Assembly: GCA_910574285.1 (NCBI GenBank)
Contig: CAJTAL010000009.1
Location: forward strand, 62,001 to 126,000
DNA length: 64,000 nucleotides
Direction of reading: 5' to 3'
DNA from: Lachnospiraceae bacterium
Lineage (GTDB): Bacteria; Bacillota; Clostridia; Lachnospirales; Lachnospiraceae
Both the position numbers and the translations under genes were made by a program. The notes beneath the pieces were generated by a model. The model ran no database searches. It was given only the letters and a program-made list of their open reading frames with translations, and was not told where the DNA came from. Shown in pieces: positions 46,008 through 55,852 of the stretch. Within the stretch, counting starts at the first letter, position 1; the number at the start of each line of letters is the position of its first letter.

Positions 46008-46691
46008 TTAAGACTCTTCTTCCAGAACCCGCAGACCGGCCGTACTGGTGACCGGAAGAGAGAAGACGATTCCCCCTGCCGGACTCGTTGGACCGGCCTG
46101 TTCCATGATTGCCTTCATAATCGAATTCTTTTGCTGTGTGCGGACGACGATGAATATCATCTCTTTTTCCTCTGCGAGAGAGATACCGAGGAAACGTTTC
46201 GCATGTACCGCCCCAGTTCCCTTGGCGTGGATCACGGTACCGCCCGGCGCGTCGGCGCTTCTGGCCGCGTCCATGACGGTCTCGATATATCCTGCGTTTG
46301 CAATCGCAATCAAAAGTTCATACTCTGTATTCTGCAACGAACTCTCCTCCTCTATAGATAATTCCTGGCCGACAGACAGGTATTGCAGTGTTTTCTTGCC
46401 TCCGACGCTGCTTAAGGGAATCAGAAACGCGATCCCCCTGCCGGGAATATCGATTTTCACCTGGGTATACAGGTCTTTTTTCAGCAATTTCCAGGTATCC
46501 CAGGTAACAAACGAGAAATAAGCCGTCTTCCCGGTGGCTTCTATCCCCAGATAATCAAGGACCGCGCTGTTAGCGGTGCCTTCACCCAGAGCCGTAAGTG
46601 TGATATGAATGTTGTGCATCTTAAAAAACTGGATAAATTTGTCGCGCATCCCTCTGTTGGTGATGATTCCAAGCATATATACCGCGTTCAT
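46008..46691 (-). CDS. Tandem PII-like signalling protein
   Basis: This 227-residue protein consists of two PII-like halves (about 1-110 and 120-227). The second shows the PII-type pattern YIETVMDAARSADAPGGTVIHAKGTG ... EKEMIFIVVRTQQKNSIMKAI; the first is more diverged. PII proteins bind ATP/ADP and small effectors through such loops. It follows the DUF1538 membrane protein by 54 bases, and that pairing is known in other bacteria. It probably regulates transport by the DUF1538 protein. The canonical T-loop Tyr/uridylylation site is not evident. Confidence 0.82.
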   Translation of the reverse strand: MNAVYMLGIITNRGMRDKFIQFFKMHNIHITLTALGEGTANSAVLDYLGIEATGKTAYFSFVTWDTWKLLKKDLYTQVKIDIPGRGIAFLIPLSSVGGKKTLQYLSVGQELSIEEESSLQNTEYELLIAIANAGYIETVMDAARSADAPGGTVIHAKGTGAVHAKRFLGISLAEEKEMIFIVVRTQQKNSIMKAIMEQAGPTSPAGGIVFSLPVTSTAGLRVLEEES

Positions 46692-46745
46692 AAAGCGTCC
46701 TCCTGCTTACTGATATGTCATTCTTCTCGCGATGATGCATATGGT

Positions 46746-48284
46746 CTATAACTCTATAATATCATCATCTGCCAGGATATCAAGATAGGAAACAGATATT
46801 GTTTCTGTTTCGGTGGTTTCTTGTTTACCTGAACGATATTTATAGACCGCGCCCTGGAGCTGTATCGCGATCAGCGGGGTCATGGATACCATGGCCACGA
46901 TTCCGAACGCGTCTCTGACAATATTTCCTCCGACCGCCTGGCATGCCCCCATGGCGAATGGAAGAAGGAAGGTTGCCGTCATCGGTCCGGATGCCACGCC
47001 GCCGGAGTCGAATGCAATGGCGGTAAATATCTTCGGTACAAAGAAGGACAGGCAAATGGCGATCACGTATCCGGGCAGGATAAACCAGAATACGGAAATT
47101 CCGGTCAGTACCCGGACCATGGCAAGTCCCACGGATACCGCGACGCCGAGGGAGAGGCTTAAGCCCATGGATTTGCCTGAGATAGCGCCGGAGGTAATCT
47201 CTTCCACCTGCTCCATCAGCACATAGACAGCGGGCTCTGCCTTTACGATGAAGAAGCCTATGAGCATGCCGATCGGTATCAAAATAAAACGGTAGGGCAG
47301 TACTGCGATCATCTGTCCCAGATAGTTGCCGACAGGCATAAAACCTACGTTTACTCCGGTGAGGAATAAGACAAGGCCGATATATGTATAGGCAATACCG
47401 ATGATAATCTTAAGAAGCGTCTTTTTCTTCAATCTCAGAGAGATGATCTGAAAAGCCGTAAAAAACAGTACGATGGGCAGAAGAGACACCATAATCTCCT
47501 TTATGTATTCCGGGAATCCTACGGCAAAATACCGGCCGAGTTCTATGGAATCCTGAAGCGCCGGAAGTTCGGGAGGCGTATAAGCGGCGTCTTCGGGATG
47601 ATAGAGAAGCCCGAGGGTCAGCACGGCAAGGATCGGACCGATAGAGCAGAGCGCGACAAGACCGAAGCTGTCGACTTCTGCGTGTTTATCGCTTCGGACG
47701 GCGGCGAAGCCGACACCCATCGACATGATGAAGGGTACGGTCATAGGTCCTGTCGTCACACCGCCGGAGTCAAACGCAACCGCAAGAAAATCTTCCTTAA
47801 CCAGGAAAGCCAGCCCGAATACAAGGATATAAAATATGATCAAAAGCGGTGTAAGTGCGACGGAAAACAGCATACGCAGCACTGCGACCGCCAGAAAAGA
47901 GCCGACTCCGAAAGCGACTGCCAGGATCAGGATATGATTCGGTATAGAAGGAACCTGTTCGGCGAGAACCTGGAGATCAGGCTCCGAAACGGTGATCAGA
48001 CAGCCTAGCAGAAAGCACAGGAAGAGGACGACCTGAAGTTTCATAGACTTCGCCATCTTCGTGCCGACTTTTTCTCCCATAGGCGTCATGGCGAGTTCTG
48101 CCCCCAGGGTAAAGAACATCATACCGATGACAAGAAGTACTGCGCCGAATAAAAACAGCAGCAGAATGGCCGGCGGGATGGGAGCGGCGGTGAAGCTTAA
48201 CAACAGTACGATTCCTATGATAGGAAGTACCGCTTTTAATGCTTCTTCTAATTTTTCGGATAATTTTGTCTGGTAAAAATTCAT
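46746..48284 (-). CDS. DUF1538-family membrane protein
   Basis: This 512-residue polytopic protein has about 12 helices in two repeated halves. Each half carries an almost identical signature: AVAFDSGGVTTGPMTVPFI in the first and AIAFDSGGVASGPMTATFL in the second. This duplication is the hallmark of DUF1538. The function is unknown. The inverted-repeat transporter-like architecture and the downstream PII-like gene suggest a regulated transporter. A hairpin in the leader (48303-48333) may be regulatory. Confidence 0.88.
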   Translation of the reverse strand: MNFYQTKLSEKLEEALKAVLPIIGIVLLLSFTAAPIPPAILLLFLFGAVLLVIGMMFFTLGAELAMTPMGEKVGTKMAKSMKLQVVLFLCFLLGCLITVSEPDLQVLAEQVPSIPNHILILAVAFGVGSFLAVAVLRMLFSVALTPLLIIFYILVFGLAFLVKEDFLAVAFDSGGVTTGPMTVPFIMSMGVGFAAVRSDKHAEVDSFGLVALCSIGPILAVLTLGLLYHPEDAAYTPPELPALQDSIELGRYFAVGFPEYIKEIMVSLLPIVLFFTAFQIISLRLKKKTLLKIIIGIAYTYIGLVLFLTGVNVGFMPVGNYLGQMIAVLPYRFILIPIGMLIGFFIVKAEPAVYVLMEQVEEITSGAISGKSMGLSLSLGVAVSVGLAMVRVLTGISVFWFILPGYVIAICLSFFVPKIFTAIAFDSGGVASGPMTATFLLPFAMGACQAVGGNIVRDAFGIVAMVSMTPLIAIQLQGAVYKYRSGKQETTETETISVSYLDILADDDIIEL

Positions 48285-48302
48285 AAAGAAAGAATCCTTT
48301 CT

Positions 48303-48333
48303 CGAGTCAAAGGCCTTAAAGCCGAGTGACTCG
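48303..48333. promoter_or_regulatory. Hairpin in the DUF1538 leader
   Basis: CGAGTCA (48303-48309) and TGACTCG (48327-48333) form a 7-bp outer stem around an inner GGC/GCC stem. It sits 19-49 bases upstream of the minus-strand start. It has no terminator U-tract and may affect translation or stability. Confidence 0.4.
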
Positions 48334-48456
48334 TTGCTTGCGGGAAATAAAAACTTGACCTATTATATATACTGTAGCATAATCTAAGAAAGAACCGCAA
48401 CTTTAATGTGGTGAAAAAGGAGCAAATCAGAAGGATTTAACGGTTTCTTAACAGGC

Positions 48457-48485
48457 TTGCAAAGCCCGGATGAATTCGTTATAAT
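48457..48485 (+). promoter_or_regulatory. Sigma-A-type promoter for the prolyl-tRNA editing gene
   Basis: TTGCAA (48457-48462) and TATAAT (48480-48485) are separated by 17 bases, 33 bases before the ATG. Confidence 0.7.
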
Positions 48486-48518
48486 TAACCACAGAACAAT
48501 TATGGAGGTTTATAAAAG

Positions 48519-49055
48519 ATGTATATCAGCGAGATCAGGACATCCGCGCCCACGGATGAACGTATGCCGTTAGAGAGAAAGATGTATGAGACATTGGATC
48601 GATTGAAGATACCATATGAACAAGTAGACAATGATCCGGCAGCATCCATGGAGGAGTGTGCCGCCATCGACGATGCGATCGGGACCGAGATCCGTAAGAA
48701 CGTGTTCTTGTGTAATCAGAAGAAGACTACATTCTTCTTGTTAGTGATGCCGGCAGATAAAGCATTTGACACGGCTTCTTTCAGTAAGAAATTAGGAGTA
48801 TCACATATGTCGTTCGCGCCGCCGGAGAAGATGATGGAGCACCTTGGGACAACGCCGGGGTCAGCGAGCGTTGCAGGACTTCTGACAGATGAGGACGATT
48901 ATGTGCAGGTCATTGTGGATAAAGAGGTGGCTGACGCGGAATGGTTTGGATGTAATCCGGGAATTAACACCAGCCACCTGAAATTCAAAACAAAGGACCT
49001 TCTGAATAAATTTCTCCCTGCGATTCATCACAGGGCAAGGATCGTTGCATTATAG
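48519..49055 (+). CDS. prdX: Prolyl-tRNA editing protein (YbaK/ProX family, PrdX-like)
   Basis: This 178-residue protein is a trans-editing aminoacyl-tRNA deacylase that hydrolyses mischarged Ala- or Cys-tRNAPro. Recognisable are the KNVFLCNQKKTTFFLLVMPADK strand and the GTTPGSASVAGLL loop (G-x-x-PG-S motif), with the terminal GCNPGINTSHLKF. The size and the C-terminal sequence fit the PrdX/ProXp-ala branch. It has its own promoter and precedes the ABC-class ATPase gene by 51 bases. Confidence 0.93.
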   Translation: MYISEIRTSAPTDERMPLERKMYETLDRLKIPYEQVDNDPAASMEECAAIDDAIGTEIRKNVFLCNQKKTTFFLLVMPADKAFDTASFSKKLGVSHMSFAPPEKMMEHLGTTPGSASVAGLLTDEDDYVQVIVDKEVADAEWFGCNPGINTSHLKFKTKDLLNKFLPAIHHRARIVAL

Positions 49056-49106
49056 TTGATATGGAAGCGGGATATTTGACAGAAAGAGTGAGGAGTAAGA
49101 TAGAAG

Positions 49107-50816
49107 ATGAAGACATCAGAAGACTTGAGGCAACTATTGGACCGTATAGATCACAGGGGATATCCGGCGTATAAGGATACAAAAGGAGTATATCAATTTG
49201 GGAAATATGTACTTTTTATTGATCATGTACAGGGAGATCCGTTTGCATCCCCGTCAAAATTAAGCGTCAAGGTTCCGGGACGTCTGGCGGGGTTCTCGAA
49301 AGAATTATTCGATAAGAAACACAAGAGAATCGCTCTGCAGGATGAATTGATCCGGAATTTCTGGAGACAGATACAGCAGTATTCTTTTCAGGCGAAGGGG
49401 TCGGGAAAGAGCGGCGTCATTAGTGTAACACGGTGTTCCCAGGAGGTTCTGGAGCGGACGGCTTGTGAGATTGATTCCGGAAACGGTGATATCACGGTAA
49501 GGTTTGAGGTCGGCTTTCCTGCGAACGGAAGGACGATCAATGCAGGAGAGCTTAAGAAGATCTTGTATGATTTCCTTCCGGTCTGTGTGGAAAAGGCATT
49601 ATATTACGGAAGAATCGATAAGAAGAAGATACGCCAGGTCATGGAATTATCGGAAGATCAGGAATATATCCGAAGTCAGTTAGAAGTAAAGGGATTGGCG
49701 GCGTTTATTGCGAACGAATCGGTTCTTCCAAGAGAATCCGGCGTATCACAGCGTCCGATGAAGGGCGGCGTCCCGTTTGTATCACCGAAATCTATGGAAG
49801 TAACGATGGAGCTTCCATATAAAGGAACGATCTGCGGCATGGGTATTCCAAAAGGAGTCACGCTGATCGTAGGCGGAGGATATCATGGGAAATCCACACT
49901 CTTAAAAGCCCTGGAAACAGGTGTGTACCCGCATATCATCGGTGACGGAAGAGAATATGTGGTAACGGATGCCGCTGCCGTGAAGATTCGGGCAGAGGAC
50001 GGACGCAGCATTAAGCATACGGATATCTCGATGTTTATCAATGATCTGCCAAACGGGAAGGATACGGTCGCTTTTGATACAGAGGATGCCAGCGGAAGCA
50101 CGTCCCAGGCAGCGAATGTCGTAGAGAGCATGGAAGCCGGGGCGACGGTATTTCTGATCGACGAAGATACAAGTGCGACGAATTTTATGGTTCGGGATGA
50201 ACTGATGCAGCGGGTGATTCACCGGGATATGGAACCGATTACGCCGTTTATCGAGAGGGTCAGAGAACTTTACGAGAGATTTGGAATCTCTACGGTCATC
50301 GTAGCGGGAAGTTCCGGCGCATATTTTGAAGTCGCGGATACGATCGTGCAGATGGACCGTTATGTTCCAAAAGAGATCACAGGACTTGCGAAGGAAGCTG
50401 CCAGAGACTATCCAAAGCTTAAGCTGCCAGAAGACGGCGTGGGACAGCCGTCCTTTGACCGTAAGGTACGTCATAATACGGAGTTTAAGCACAAAGGACG
50501 CGTCAAGATCAAGACGATGGGGAGAGACGGCGTTATGCTGAATCATGAGACCGTCGATTTGAGATATGTGGAACAGTTGATGGACAGCGAGCAGCTAACT
50601 GCCCTTGGAAATATGGTCAAATATCTGGAAGAGGAGATGTTTGACGGAAGAAAGACGCTTGGACAGGCAATCGAAGCGCTCTGGATCCGGTTGAATCAGC
50701 AGGGGCTTAAGGCCATATGTGACGGCGGTTATCTTCCGGGGAATCTGGCTATGCCGAGAAAGCAGGAGATATATGCATGTCTGAATCGTTACCGGCATTT
50801 GGGGACGTCTCGCTGA
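49107..50816 (+). CDS. ABC-class ATPase (COG3044-type) of unknown function
   Basis: This 569-residue cytoplasmic protein has Walker A GGGYHGKSTLLKAL (about residue 255), an unusual signature-like segment ASGSTSQAANVVE and Walker B TVFLIDEDTSATNFM. This is the 'ATPase of the ABC class' family, which has no transmembrane or transporter partner. The N-terminal ~200 residues are family specific. A Gly-rich loop and a long C-terminal domain complete it. Function is unknown, with a nucleic-acid or tRNA-related role only speculated. It lies between prdX and rsmD on the same strand. Confidence 0.92.
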   Translation: MKTSEDLRQLLDRIDHRGYPAYKDTKGVYQFGKYVLFIDHVQGDPFASPSKLSVKVPGRLAGFSKELFDKKHKRIALQDELIRNFWRQIQQYSFQAKGSGKSGVISVTRCSQEVLERTACEIDSGNGDITVRFEVGFPANGRTINAGELKKILYDFLPVCVEKALYYGRIDKKKIRQVMELSEDQEYIRSQLEVKGLAAFIANESVLPRESGVSQRPMKGGVPFVSPKSMEVTMELPYKGTICGMGIPKGVTLIVGGGYHGKSTLLKALETGVYPHIIGDGREYVVTDAAAVKIRAEDGRSIKHTDISMFINDLPNGKDTVAFDTEDASGSTSQAANVVESMEAGATVFLIDEDTSATNFMVRDELMQRVIHRDMEPITPFIERVRELYERFGISTVIVAGSSGAYFEVADTIVQMDRYVPKEITGLAKEAARDYPKLKLPEDGVGQPSFDRKVRHNTEFKHKGRVKIKTMGRDGVMLNHETVDLRYVEQLMDSEQLTALGNMVKYLEEEMFDGRKTLGQAIEALWIRLNQQGLKAICDGGYLPGNLAMPRKQEIYACLNRYRHLGTSR

Positions 50817-50852
50817 TAAAGCCGGGTTAAAAATGAGGAGAGGGGGAATCCT

Positions 50853-51422
50853 ATGAGAGTGATTGCAGGAAGCGCCAGAAGAATACAATTGAAGACACTG
50901 GATGGGATGGATACACGGCCGACCACTGACCGGATCAAGGAAACCTTATTCAATATGATTGCTCCGTATCTGTATGACTGCATTTTCCTGGATTTGTTTG
51001 CCGGGAGCGGAGGGATCGGAATTGAAGCGTTAAGCAGAGGTGCGATGGAGGCGGTGTTTGTCGAGAAGAATCCGAAAGCGATGGAATATATCAAGGATAA
51101 TCTGGAGCGCACGCATCTGAGACGAAAGGGAATGACGATGTCCATGGATGTCATGACGGCGCTTTATAAATTGGAAGGCGAGAAGCAGTTCGATTACATT
51201 TTCATGGATCCGCCCTACGGACAGGGGCTGGAACAGAAGGTTCTGTCGTATCTGTCAGAATCCTCTCTTTTATCTTACGACGGAGTGATTATTGCCGAAG
51301 CCTCAAAAGATACTGACTTTGAATATGTGAAAGAATTTGGGTTTTCTATCATAAAAACAAAGGAATACAAGACGAATAAGCATGTGTTTATGGAACCGTC
51401 AGGAAGGAAAGGGATATGTTAA
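50853..51422 (+). CDS. rsmD: 16S rRNA (guanine966-N2)-methyltransferase
   Basis: This 189-residue SAM-dependent methyltransferase modifies G966 of 16S rRNA. It has [15 protein letters not shown] at the N-terminus, the SAM-binding [20 protein letters not shown] and the catalytic MDPPYGQG motif (N-x-PPY-like). The length is normal. It overlaps coaD by 7 bases; rsmD-coaD (ylbH-ylbI) is a conserved pair in Firmicutes. Confidence 0.96.
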   Translation: MRVIAGSARRIQLKTLDGMDTRPTTDRIKETLFNMIAPYLYDCIFLDLFAGSGGIGIEALSRGAMEAVFVEKNPKAMEYIKDNLERTHLRRKGMTMSMDVMTALYKLEGEKQFDYIFMDPPYGQGLEQKVLSYLSESSLLSYDGVIIAEASKDTDFEYVKEFGFSIIKTKEYKTNKHVFMEPSGRKGIC

Positions 51423-51910
51423 GAGCAATCTATCCGGGGAGCTTCGATCCTGTCACGTACGGACATCTTGATGTGATCCGCCGTTCGGCGCGGCTGGTGG
51501 ATGAGTTAATTATCGGAGTCTTGAATAATAAAGCAAAAAGTCCGTTGTTTTCCGTAGAAGAACGTGTTAAAATGTTAAAGGAAGTGACGGAAGATATACC
51601 GAATGTAAAGATTATTCCATTTGAAGGATTGTTGGTAGATTTTGCCCGCAAGATGGATGCGGGGATGGTAATACGCGGATTAAGGGCGATTACGGACTTT
51701 GAATATGAATTGCAGATGGCGCAGACGAATCACAAGATGGCGCCGGAAGTAGACACCGCATTTCTGACAACCAGTTTGGAATATTCATATCTGAGCTCTA
51801 CCACAGTAAAAGAAGTGGCTGCTTTCGGAGGGGATATTTCGCAGTTTGTGCCGGATATTGTCGCAGACAGAATTACAGAGAAGATGAAGAAGGAGAGTGT
51901 AGATGTATGA
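51416..51910 (+). CDS. coaD: Phosphopantetheine adenylyltransferase
   Basis: This 164-residue enzyme transfers AMP from ATP to 4'-phosphopantetheine, the penultimate step of coenzyme A synthesis. The N-terminal [18 protein letters not shown] carries the HxGH-like TYGHLDV motif, followed by [19 protein letters not shown] and the SSTTVKEVA loop. It overlaps the upstream rsmD by 7 bases and the downstream coiled-coil gene by 4 bases, so it is part of one transcript. Confidence 0.97.
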   Translation: MLRAIYPGSFDPVTYGHLDVIRRSARLVDELIIGVLNNKAKSPLFSVEERVKMLKEVTEDIPNVKIIPFEGLLVDFARKMDAGMVIRGLRAITDFEYELQMAQTNHKMAPEVDTAFLTTSLEYSYLSSTTVKEVAAFGGDISQFVPDIVADRITEKMKKESVDV

Positions 51911-52545
51911 GTAGCCGTATTGAACAGATTATTGATGAGATTGAAGAATATATTGACAGTTGCAAATTCCAGCCGTTGTCTACGTCTAAGATCATCGTGA
52001 ATAAGGATCAGATGGATGAATTGCTTCGGGAGCTTCGCATGAAGACTCCGGATGAGATCAAGCGTTATCAGAAGATTATTGCCAATAAGGATGCGATTCT
52101 GGCAGACGCCCAGTCAAAGGCAGACAGCATGATAGAGGAAGCGCAGATTCATACCAGCGAGTTGGTCAGTGAACATGAGATTATGCAGCAGGCGTATTCT
52201 CAGGCGAATGAGATCGTAACGGCAGCTACGGAACAGGCGCAGGAGATTCTGGATCATGCCACAAGAGACGCCAATGATATCCGGATCGGCGCGATGCAGT
52301 ATACGGATGATCTGCTGGCGAATGCGGAGAGTATTATCGGTCATACACTTGACAGTTATACTACGAAATATGACGGGCTTGTGAATTCCCTGCAGGAGTG
52401 CTATGATATGGTGCGTAACAATCGTTCAGAGCTTGAGATTCCGGAACAGTCCGCGGAAGGGCTTGAGGCGGAATACGGCGGTACGGAATATGAGAGCGCG
52501 GAGCCGGAACCGGAATATTTGCCTGATGAAGAAGGCATGGAATAA
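51907..52545 (+). CDS. Coiled-coil protein of the coaD operon (ATPase-subunit-like annotation)
   Basis: This 212-residue soluble protein has a long alpha-helical coiled-coil region (residues ~70-150) with repeats rich in A, E, Q, D and I, and an acidic, E/P/Y-rich C-terminal tail ([13 protein letters not shown]). Homologues after coaD in Lachnospiraceae are usually called ATPase or V-type ATPase subunit H-like, but no ATP-binding motif is visible here. The N-terminal [20 protein letters not shown] is conserved in that group. The function is unknown; a DivIVA/cell-division scaffold role is possible but unproven. Confidence 0.8.
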   Translation: MSSRIEQIIDEIEEYIDSCKFQPLSTSKIIVNKDQMDELLRELRMKTPDEIKRYQKIIANKDAILADAQSKADSMIEEAQIHTSELVSEHEIMQQAYSQANEIVTAATEQAQEILDHATRDANDIRIGAMQYTDDLLANAESIIGHTLDSYTTKYDGLVNSLQECYDMVRNNRSELEIPEQSAEGLEAEYGGTEYESAEPEPEYLPDEEGME

Positions 52546-52562
52546 GGATGATCCGATACAAA

Positions 52563-53495
52563 TCAGCATAATAACAGATAGCCATATATAAGAAGGCTGG
52601 TGACCGACGCGGTTGCCAGCTTTTCTGCGATGTAAGGCAAGAAGGGCAATGAGGTATCCCTTATCATGGATTTGGTCTGGGCGGCAGCGCACCATCCGCC
52701 GAAAGCGGCAAGGGTCAGAGTCTGCAGAATCTTGGCAGATGCCGGAAGGCTGCTCTGGCAAATCAGCGTCACACCGTTCGTAAGCTCCAGAGAAGGGAGA
52801 ATCAGAGACTTAAGAAGCGGTATCCGGACAGGAAGCTGTCCGATGAGGCAGATACAGATGGAAAAAAGTATGATATATCCGCCGATACGTGTAATCGTCT
52901 CGAACCCGTTCATGATGCATGTATCCAGCGCGCCGGCAAGATCCTGAGAGTGTGCGGGAGAATAAGGGCGGCTGTGCCGGGAGACGTCTTTCGGTATACG
53001 GTATAGAAAGCGGAATATAAAGCTCAGCAAAACCGGGGCGGATAGAGTGATGCTAAGGAGCGGCAGGGTAATGGCGGAACGGTTGAGATTCTGCCATATA
53101 ATATAGCTTATGATGAACATAGGACTCGTATTATTACAGAAAGACAACAGATAACGCCCTTCTTCTTCGGATATGTAGTTCATATTCAAAAGATCTGCGG
53201 TTATCTTGCCCCCCATAGGGCATCCGCAGAGGAATCCGACCAGCACGGCGAAAGAACCGTAGGGAGACACACGGAAAAGACGGCAGAGGACAGGAGACGT
53301 GACGCGGGCGATCAGGTCGATAGCTCCTGTGCGGATCAGAAGATTGGATAAGATAATGAAAGGAAGAAGAGTGGGAAGAACCGTGTTGAACCAGAGTATC
53401 AGCCCGCTGCTTGCGCCCTGAAAAGTGTTCTTCGGAAATAAAAGCATACAGATAAAAAGGCCGGTCATGCATAGAACAGAAAGCAGATGTCTCAT
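52563..53495 (-). CDS. ylbJ: Sporulation integral membrane protein YlbJ-like (nucleoside-recognition family)
   Basis: This 310-residue protein has about seven membrane helices. The conserved stretch PYGSFAVLVGFLCGCPMGGKITADLL is the Gate/nucleoside-recognition signature, and SFCNNTSPMFIISYI follows. In Bacillus ylbJ lies near rsmD-coaD (ylbH-ylbI), and it stands next to the same pair here on the opposite strand. The protein is linked to spore formation, and its presence supports an endospore-forming host. Confidence 0.88.
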   Translation of the reverse strand: MRHLLSVLCMTGLFICMLLFPKNTFQGASSGLILWFNTVLPTLLPFIILSNLLIRTGAIDLIARVTSPVLCRLFRVSPYGSFAVLVGFLCGCPMGGKITADLLNMNYISEEEGRYLLSFCNNTSPMFIISYIIWQNLNRSAITLPLLSITLSAPVLLSFIFRFLYRIPKDVSRHSRPYSPAHSQDLAGALDTCIMNGFETITRIGGYIILFSICICLIGQLPVRIPLLKSLILPSLELTNGVTLICQSSLPASAKILQTLTLAAFGGWCAAAQTKSMIRDTSLPFLPYIAEKLATASVTSLLIYGYLLLC

Positions 53496-53543
53496 GAAAT
53501 CATATCCTTTGATATTTCTCTTTGATATATTCTATGGATTTGG

Positions 53544-53572
53544 TTGATTTTTTATGAAGACTGGCACATAAT
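53544..53572 (+). promoter_or_regulatory. Candidate promoter for the dipeptidase gene
   Basis: TTGATT (53544-53549) and CATAAT (53567-53572) are 17 bases apart, 37 bases upstream of the start codon. Confidence 0.5.
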
Positions 53573-53608
53573 AGTTCTTGAGACCATCTAAGAAAGAGAG
53601 GAATAGAA

Positions 53609-55057
53609 ATGGCAGTATTAGAGAACCTTGAGCCTCAGAAAGTATTGTATTTTTTTGAGGAGATCTGCAAGATTCCGCACGGGACATTCGATACGAAACG
53701 TATCAGTGATTATTGTGTTTCCTTTGCAAAGGAACGTAATCTGGAAGTAATTCAGGATGAAATGAACAATGTCATTATCAAAAAACCGGGAACGGCGGGT
53801 TATGAGGATTGTGAACCCGTAATCCTTCAGGGACATATTGATATGGTGTGCGAAAAGACCGCGGAATCTACCCATGATTTTAAGACGGACGGATTAGAGC
53901 TTTATATTGAAGACGGTTATCTGAAAGCAAAGGACACGACTTTGGGAGGCGACGACGGGATTGCGGTTGCCATGGCGATGGCAGTCTTAGACAGCGACGA
54001 TATCCCGCATCCGCCTGTTGAAGCTCTGTTTACCGTAGACGAAGAGGTTGGTATGGGCGGCGCGGACGCGGTTGATCTTTCTCTGCTGAAGGGAAGGAAA
54101 TTGATTAACATGGATTCTGAGACAGAAGGAATCCTGACGACCGGCTGTGCGGGCGGTATCCGGTATGAGGTTATTCTTCCTGTTCAGAGAGAGAAGAGAA
54201 GCGGAAGCAAAATCTCTGTCCGGATCCACGGTTTATCAGGAGGACATTCCGGTACGGAGATTCATAAGCAGCGGGGAAACGCAAATAAGATGATGGGACG
54301 CTTTTTGTACCGTCTGGCGAAAGAAGTATCCTTTTCTCTGATCAGCATCAACGGCGGAACGAAGGATAACGTGATCACACCCGATACTACGGCAGAGATT
54401 ATAGTGGAAAAGGGCAGAGAGAATGCGGTTCATGCCGCGGCGGAAGAAATGGAAAAGATCTGGAATGACGAATTCATGGGCGAAGAACCCGGACTCAAAG
54501 TAGATATTTTTGCATCTGAAGTCTCAGATTGCGAGGCGATGGAGAAGGTTTCAACAGAGCGTGTCGTTTCTTATCTGATGCTTTGTCCGAACGGGCTGCA
54601 GGAATTTAACCGAAAGATCGAGGGCGTGGTGGAGACTTCGCTGAATCTTGGCGTTCTGGAGACGAAAGAAGACAAGGTACAGATCATACATCAGATCAGA
54701 AGTTCCGTGGAGACCAGAAAGTATCAGATTAAGGAGCAGTTAGAGCAGTGTGTCAAGGCTGTAGGCGGAGAAGGAGTCATCACGAATGAATATCCGGCAT
54801 GGCAGTATAATCCGGATTCCGAACTGCGCCAGATCATGGTAGATACTTATCGAGAACTTTATGGAGAAGAACCAGTGGTGTCGGTAATACATGCAGGTCT
54901 GGAATGCGGGCTTTTCCTTGGAAAGCGTCCGGATCTTGACTGTGTATCCTTCGGTCCGGACGTCATAGACGTACATTCGGTCAATGAAGCTTTGAATCTT
55001 GCGTCTACCCAGAGGGTATGGGATCATTTGAAGGCGATTCTTAAAAATTGTAAGTAA
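53609..55057 (+). CDS. pepD: Aminoacyl-histidine dipeptidase (M20 family, PepD-like)
   Basis: This 482-residue zinc peptidase splits beta-Ala-His and other Xaa-His dipeptides. It has the M20 metal-binding signatures ILQGHIDMVCEK (His and Asp) and TTLGGDDGIAVAMAMA, then ALFTVDEEVGMGGADAVDLS and the conserved NMDSETEG. The C-terminal metal ligand lies in VHSVNEALN. The size matches PepD/CNDP-like bacterial enzymes. It starts after an AGGAATAG-type site and is followed by a strong terminator. Confidence 0.96.
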   Translation: MAVLENLEPQKVLYFFEEICKIPHGTFDTKRISDYCVSFAKERNLEVIQDEMNNVIIKKPGTAGYEDCEPVILQGHIDMVCEKTAESTHDFKTDGLELYIEDGYLKAKDTTLGGDDGIAVAMAMAVLDSDDIPHPPVEALFTVDEEVGMGGADAVDLSLLKGRKLINMDSETEGILTTGCAGGIRYEVILPVQREKRSGSKISVRIHGLSGGHSGTEIHKQRGNANKMMGRFLYRLAKEVSFSLISINGGTKDNVITPDTTAEIIVEKGRENAVHAAAEEMEKIWNDEFMGEEPGLKVDIFASEVSDCEAMEKVSTERVVSYLMLCPNGLQEFNRKIEGVVETSLNLGVLETKEDKVQIIHQIRSSVETRKYQIKEQLEQCVKAVGGEGVITNEYPAWQYNPDSELRQIMVDTYRELYGEEPVVSVIHAGLECGLFLGKRPDLDCVSFGPDVIDVHSVNEALNLASTQRVWDHLKAILKNCK

Positions 55058-55075
55058 AAAGACGGCGGTTACAGA

Positions 55076-55107
55076 ACCGGCTCCGGGAATATGGAGCCGG
55101 TTTTTTT
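55076..55107 (+). terminator. Terminator after pepD
   Basis: AACCGGCTCC (55076-55085) pairs with GGAGCCGGTT (55093-55102), followed by TTTTT. Confidence 0.93.
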
Positions 55108-55133
55108 CATATAGTAAGAAAAAAAGGATTTTT

Positions 55134-55850
55134 ATGCAGAGAAAGAAAATCGAAAAACTTCTTATATCTCTTATCATCATTTCACTGTTCACCGTTCTGG
55201 GAACGAATTACCTGAAGGAGAGAGGGCGCTATCATACGCGTCAGCAAAAGACAATTGAGGACCCGGAATTTCGCCGGGACTTTTTCTCAGATTCTATGCG
55301 TCAGAATAAGGAAGAATTATCAGAAGAGTGTAAAACTTTCCTCGAAAATGTGGAAAACGATGTGGATTATTACCCAATTCCAGAATCTATTGTGGATAAC
55401 TCTCTGAAAACTTCTTATACAGACGGCTGGATGGTAGAACGAAATTACAAAGGAACCAGCGGCCACGAGGGGACGGATATCATGGCAAACGTTGATAAAC
55501 GGGGGGTTTACCCGGTTATCAGCATGACGGAAGGAGAGATAACGAACCTTGGATGGCTGGAAAAGGGCGGCTACCGTGTGGGAATTACCTCAAATAGTGG
55601 TATCTATTATTACTACGCTCATTTAGATTCTTATGCGGGGATTAAAAAAGGACAGAAAGTGAGCGCGGGAACGCTGTTGGGCTATATGGGTGACTCCGGG
55701 TACGGACCGGAAGGGACGAAAGGACAGTTTGCGGTGCATCTGCACGTCGGCATCTATTCCTTCCAGGACGGAAAGGAGATCAGTGTCAATCCATATTATG
55801 TTTTATTGTCTTTGGAAGATCGAAAGCTGCAGTATGAATACGGTTTATAA
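55134..55850 (+). CDS. Membrane-anchored M23 (LytM) peptidase
   Basis: This 238-residue protein has an N-terminal signal anchor (KLLISLIIISLFTVLGTNYL). A C-terminal LytM domain carries GHEGTDIMAN (metal-binding His/Asp) and the final HLHVGIY pair (His-x-His), with YYYYAHLDSY between them. M23 enzymes cut peptidoglycan cross-bridges or, when spore-linked, act like SpoIIQ. All metal residues are present, so it is probably active. It is preceded by the pepD terminator and followed by the GH120 gene, for which the direct repeats at 55853-55886 lie just after this stop. Confidence 0.9.
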   Translation: MQRKKIEKLLISLIIISLFTVLGTNYLKERGRYHTRQQKTIEDPEFRRDFFSDSMRQNKEELSEECKTFLENVENDVDYYPIPESIVDNSLKTSYTDGWMVERNYKGTSGHEGTDIMANVDKRGVYPVISMTEGEITNLGWLEKGGYRVGITSNSGIYYYYAHLDSYAGIKKGQKVSAGTLLGYMGDSGYGPEGTKGQFAVHLHVGIYSFQDGKEISVNPYYVLLSLEDRKLQYEYGL

Positions 55851-55852
55851 TA

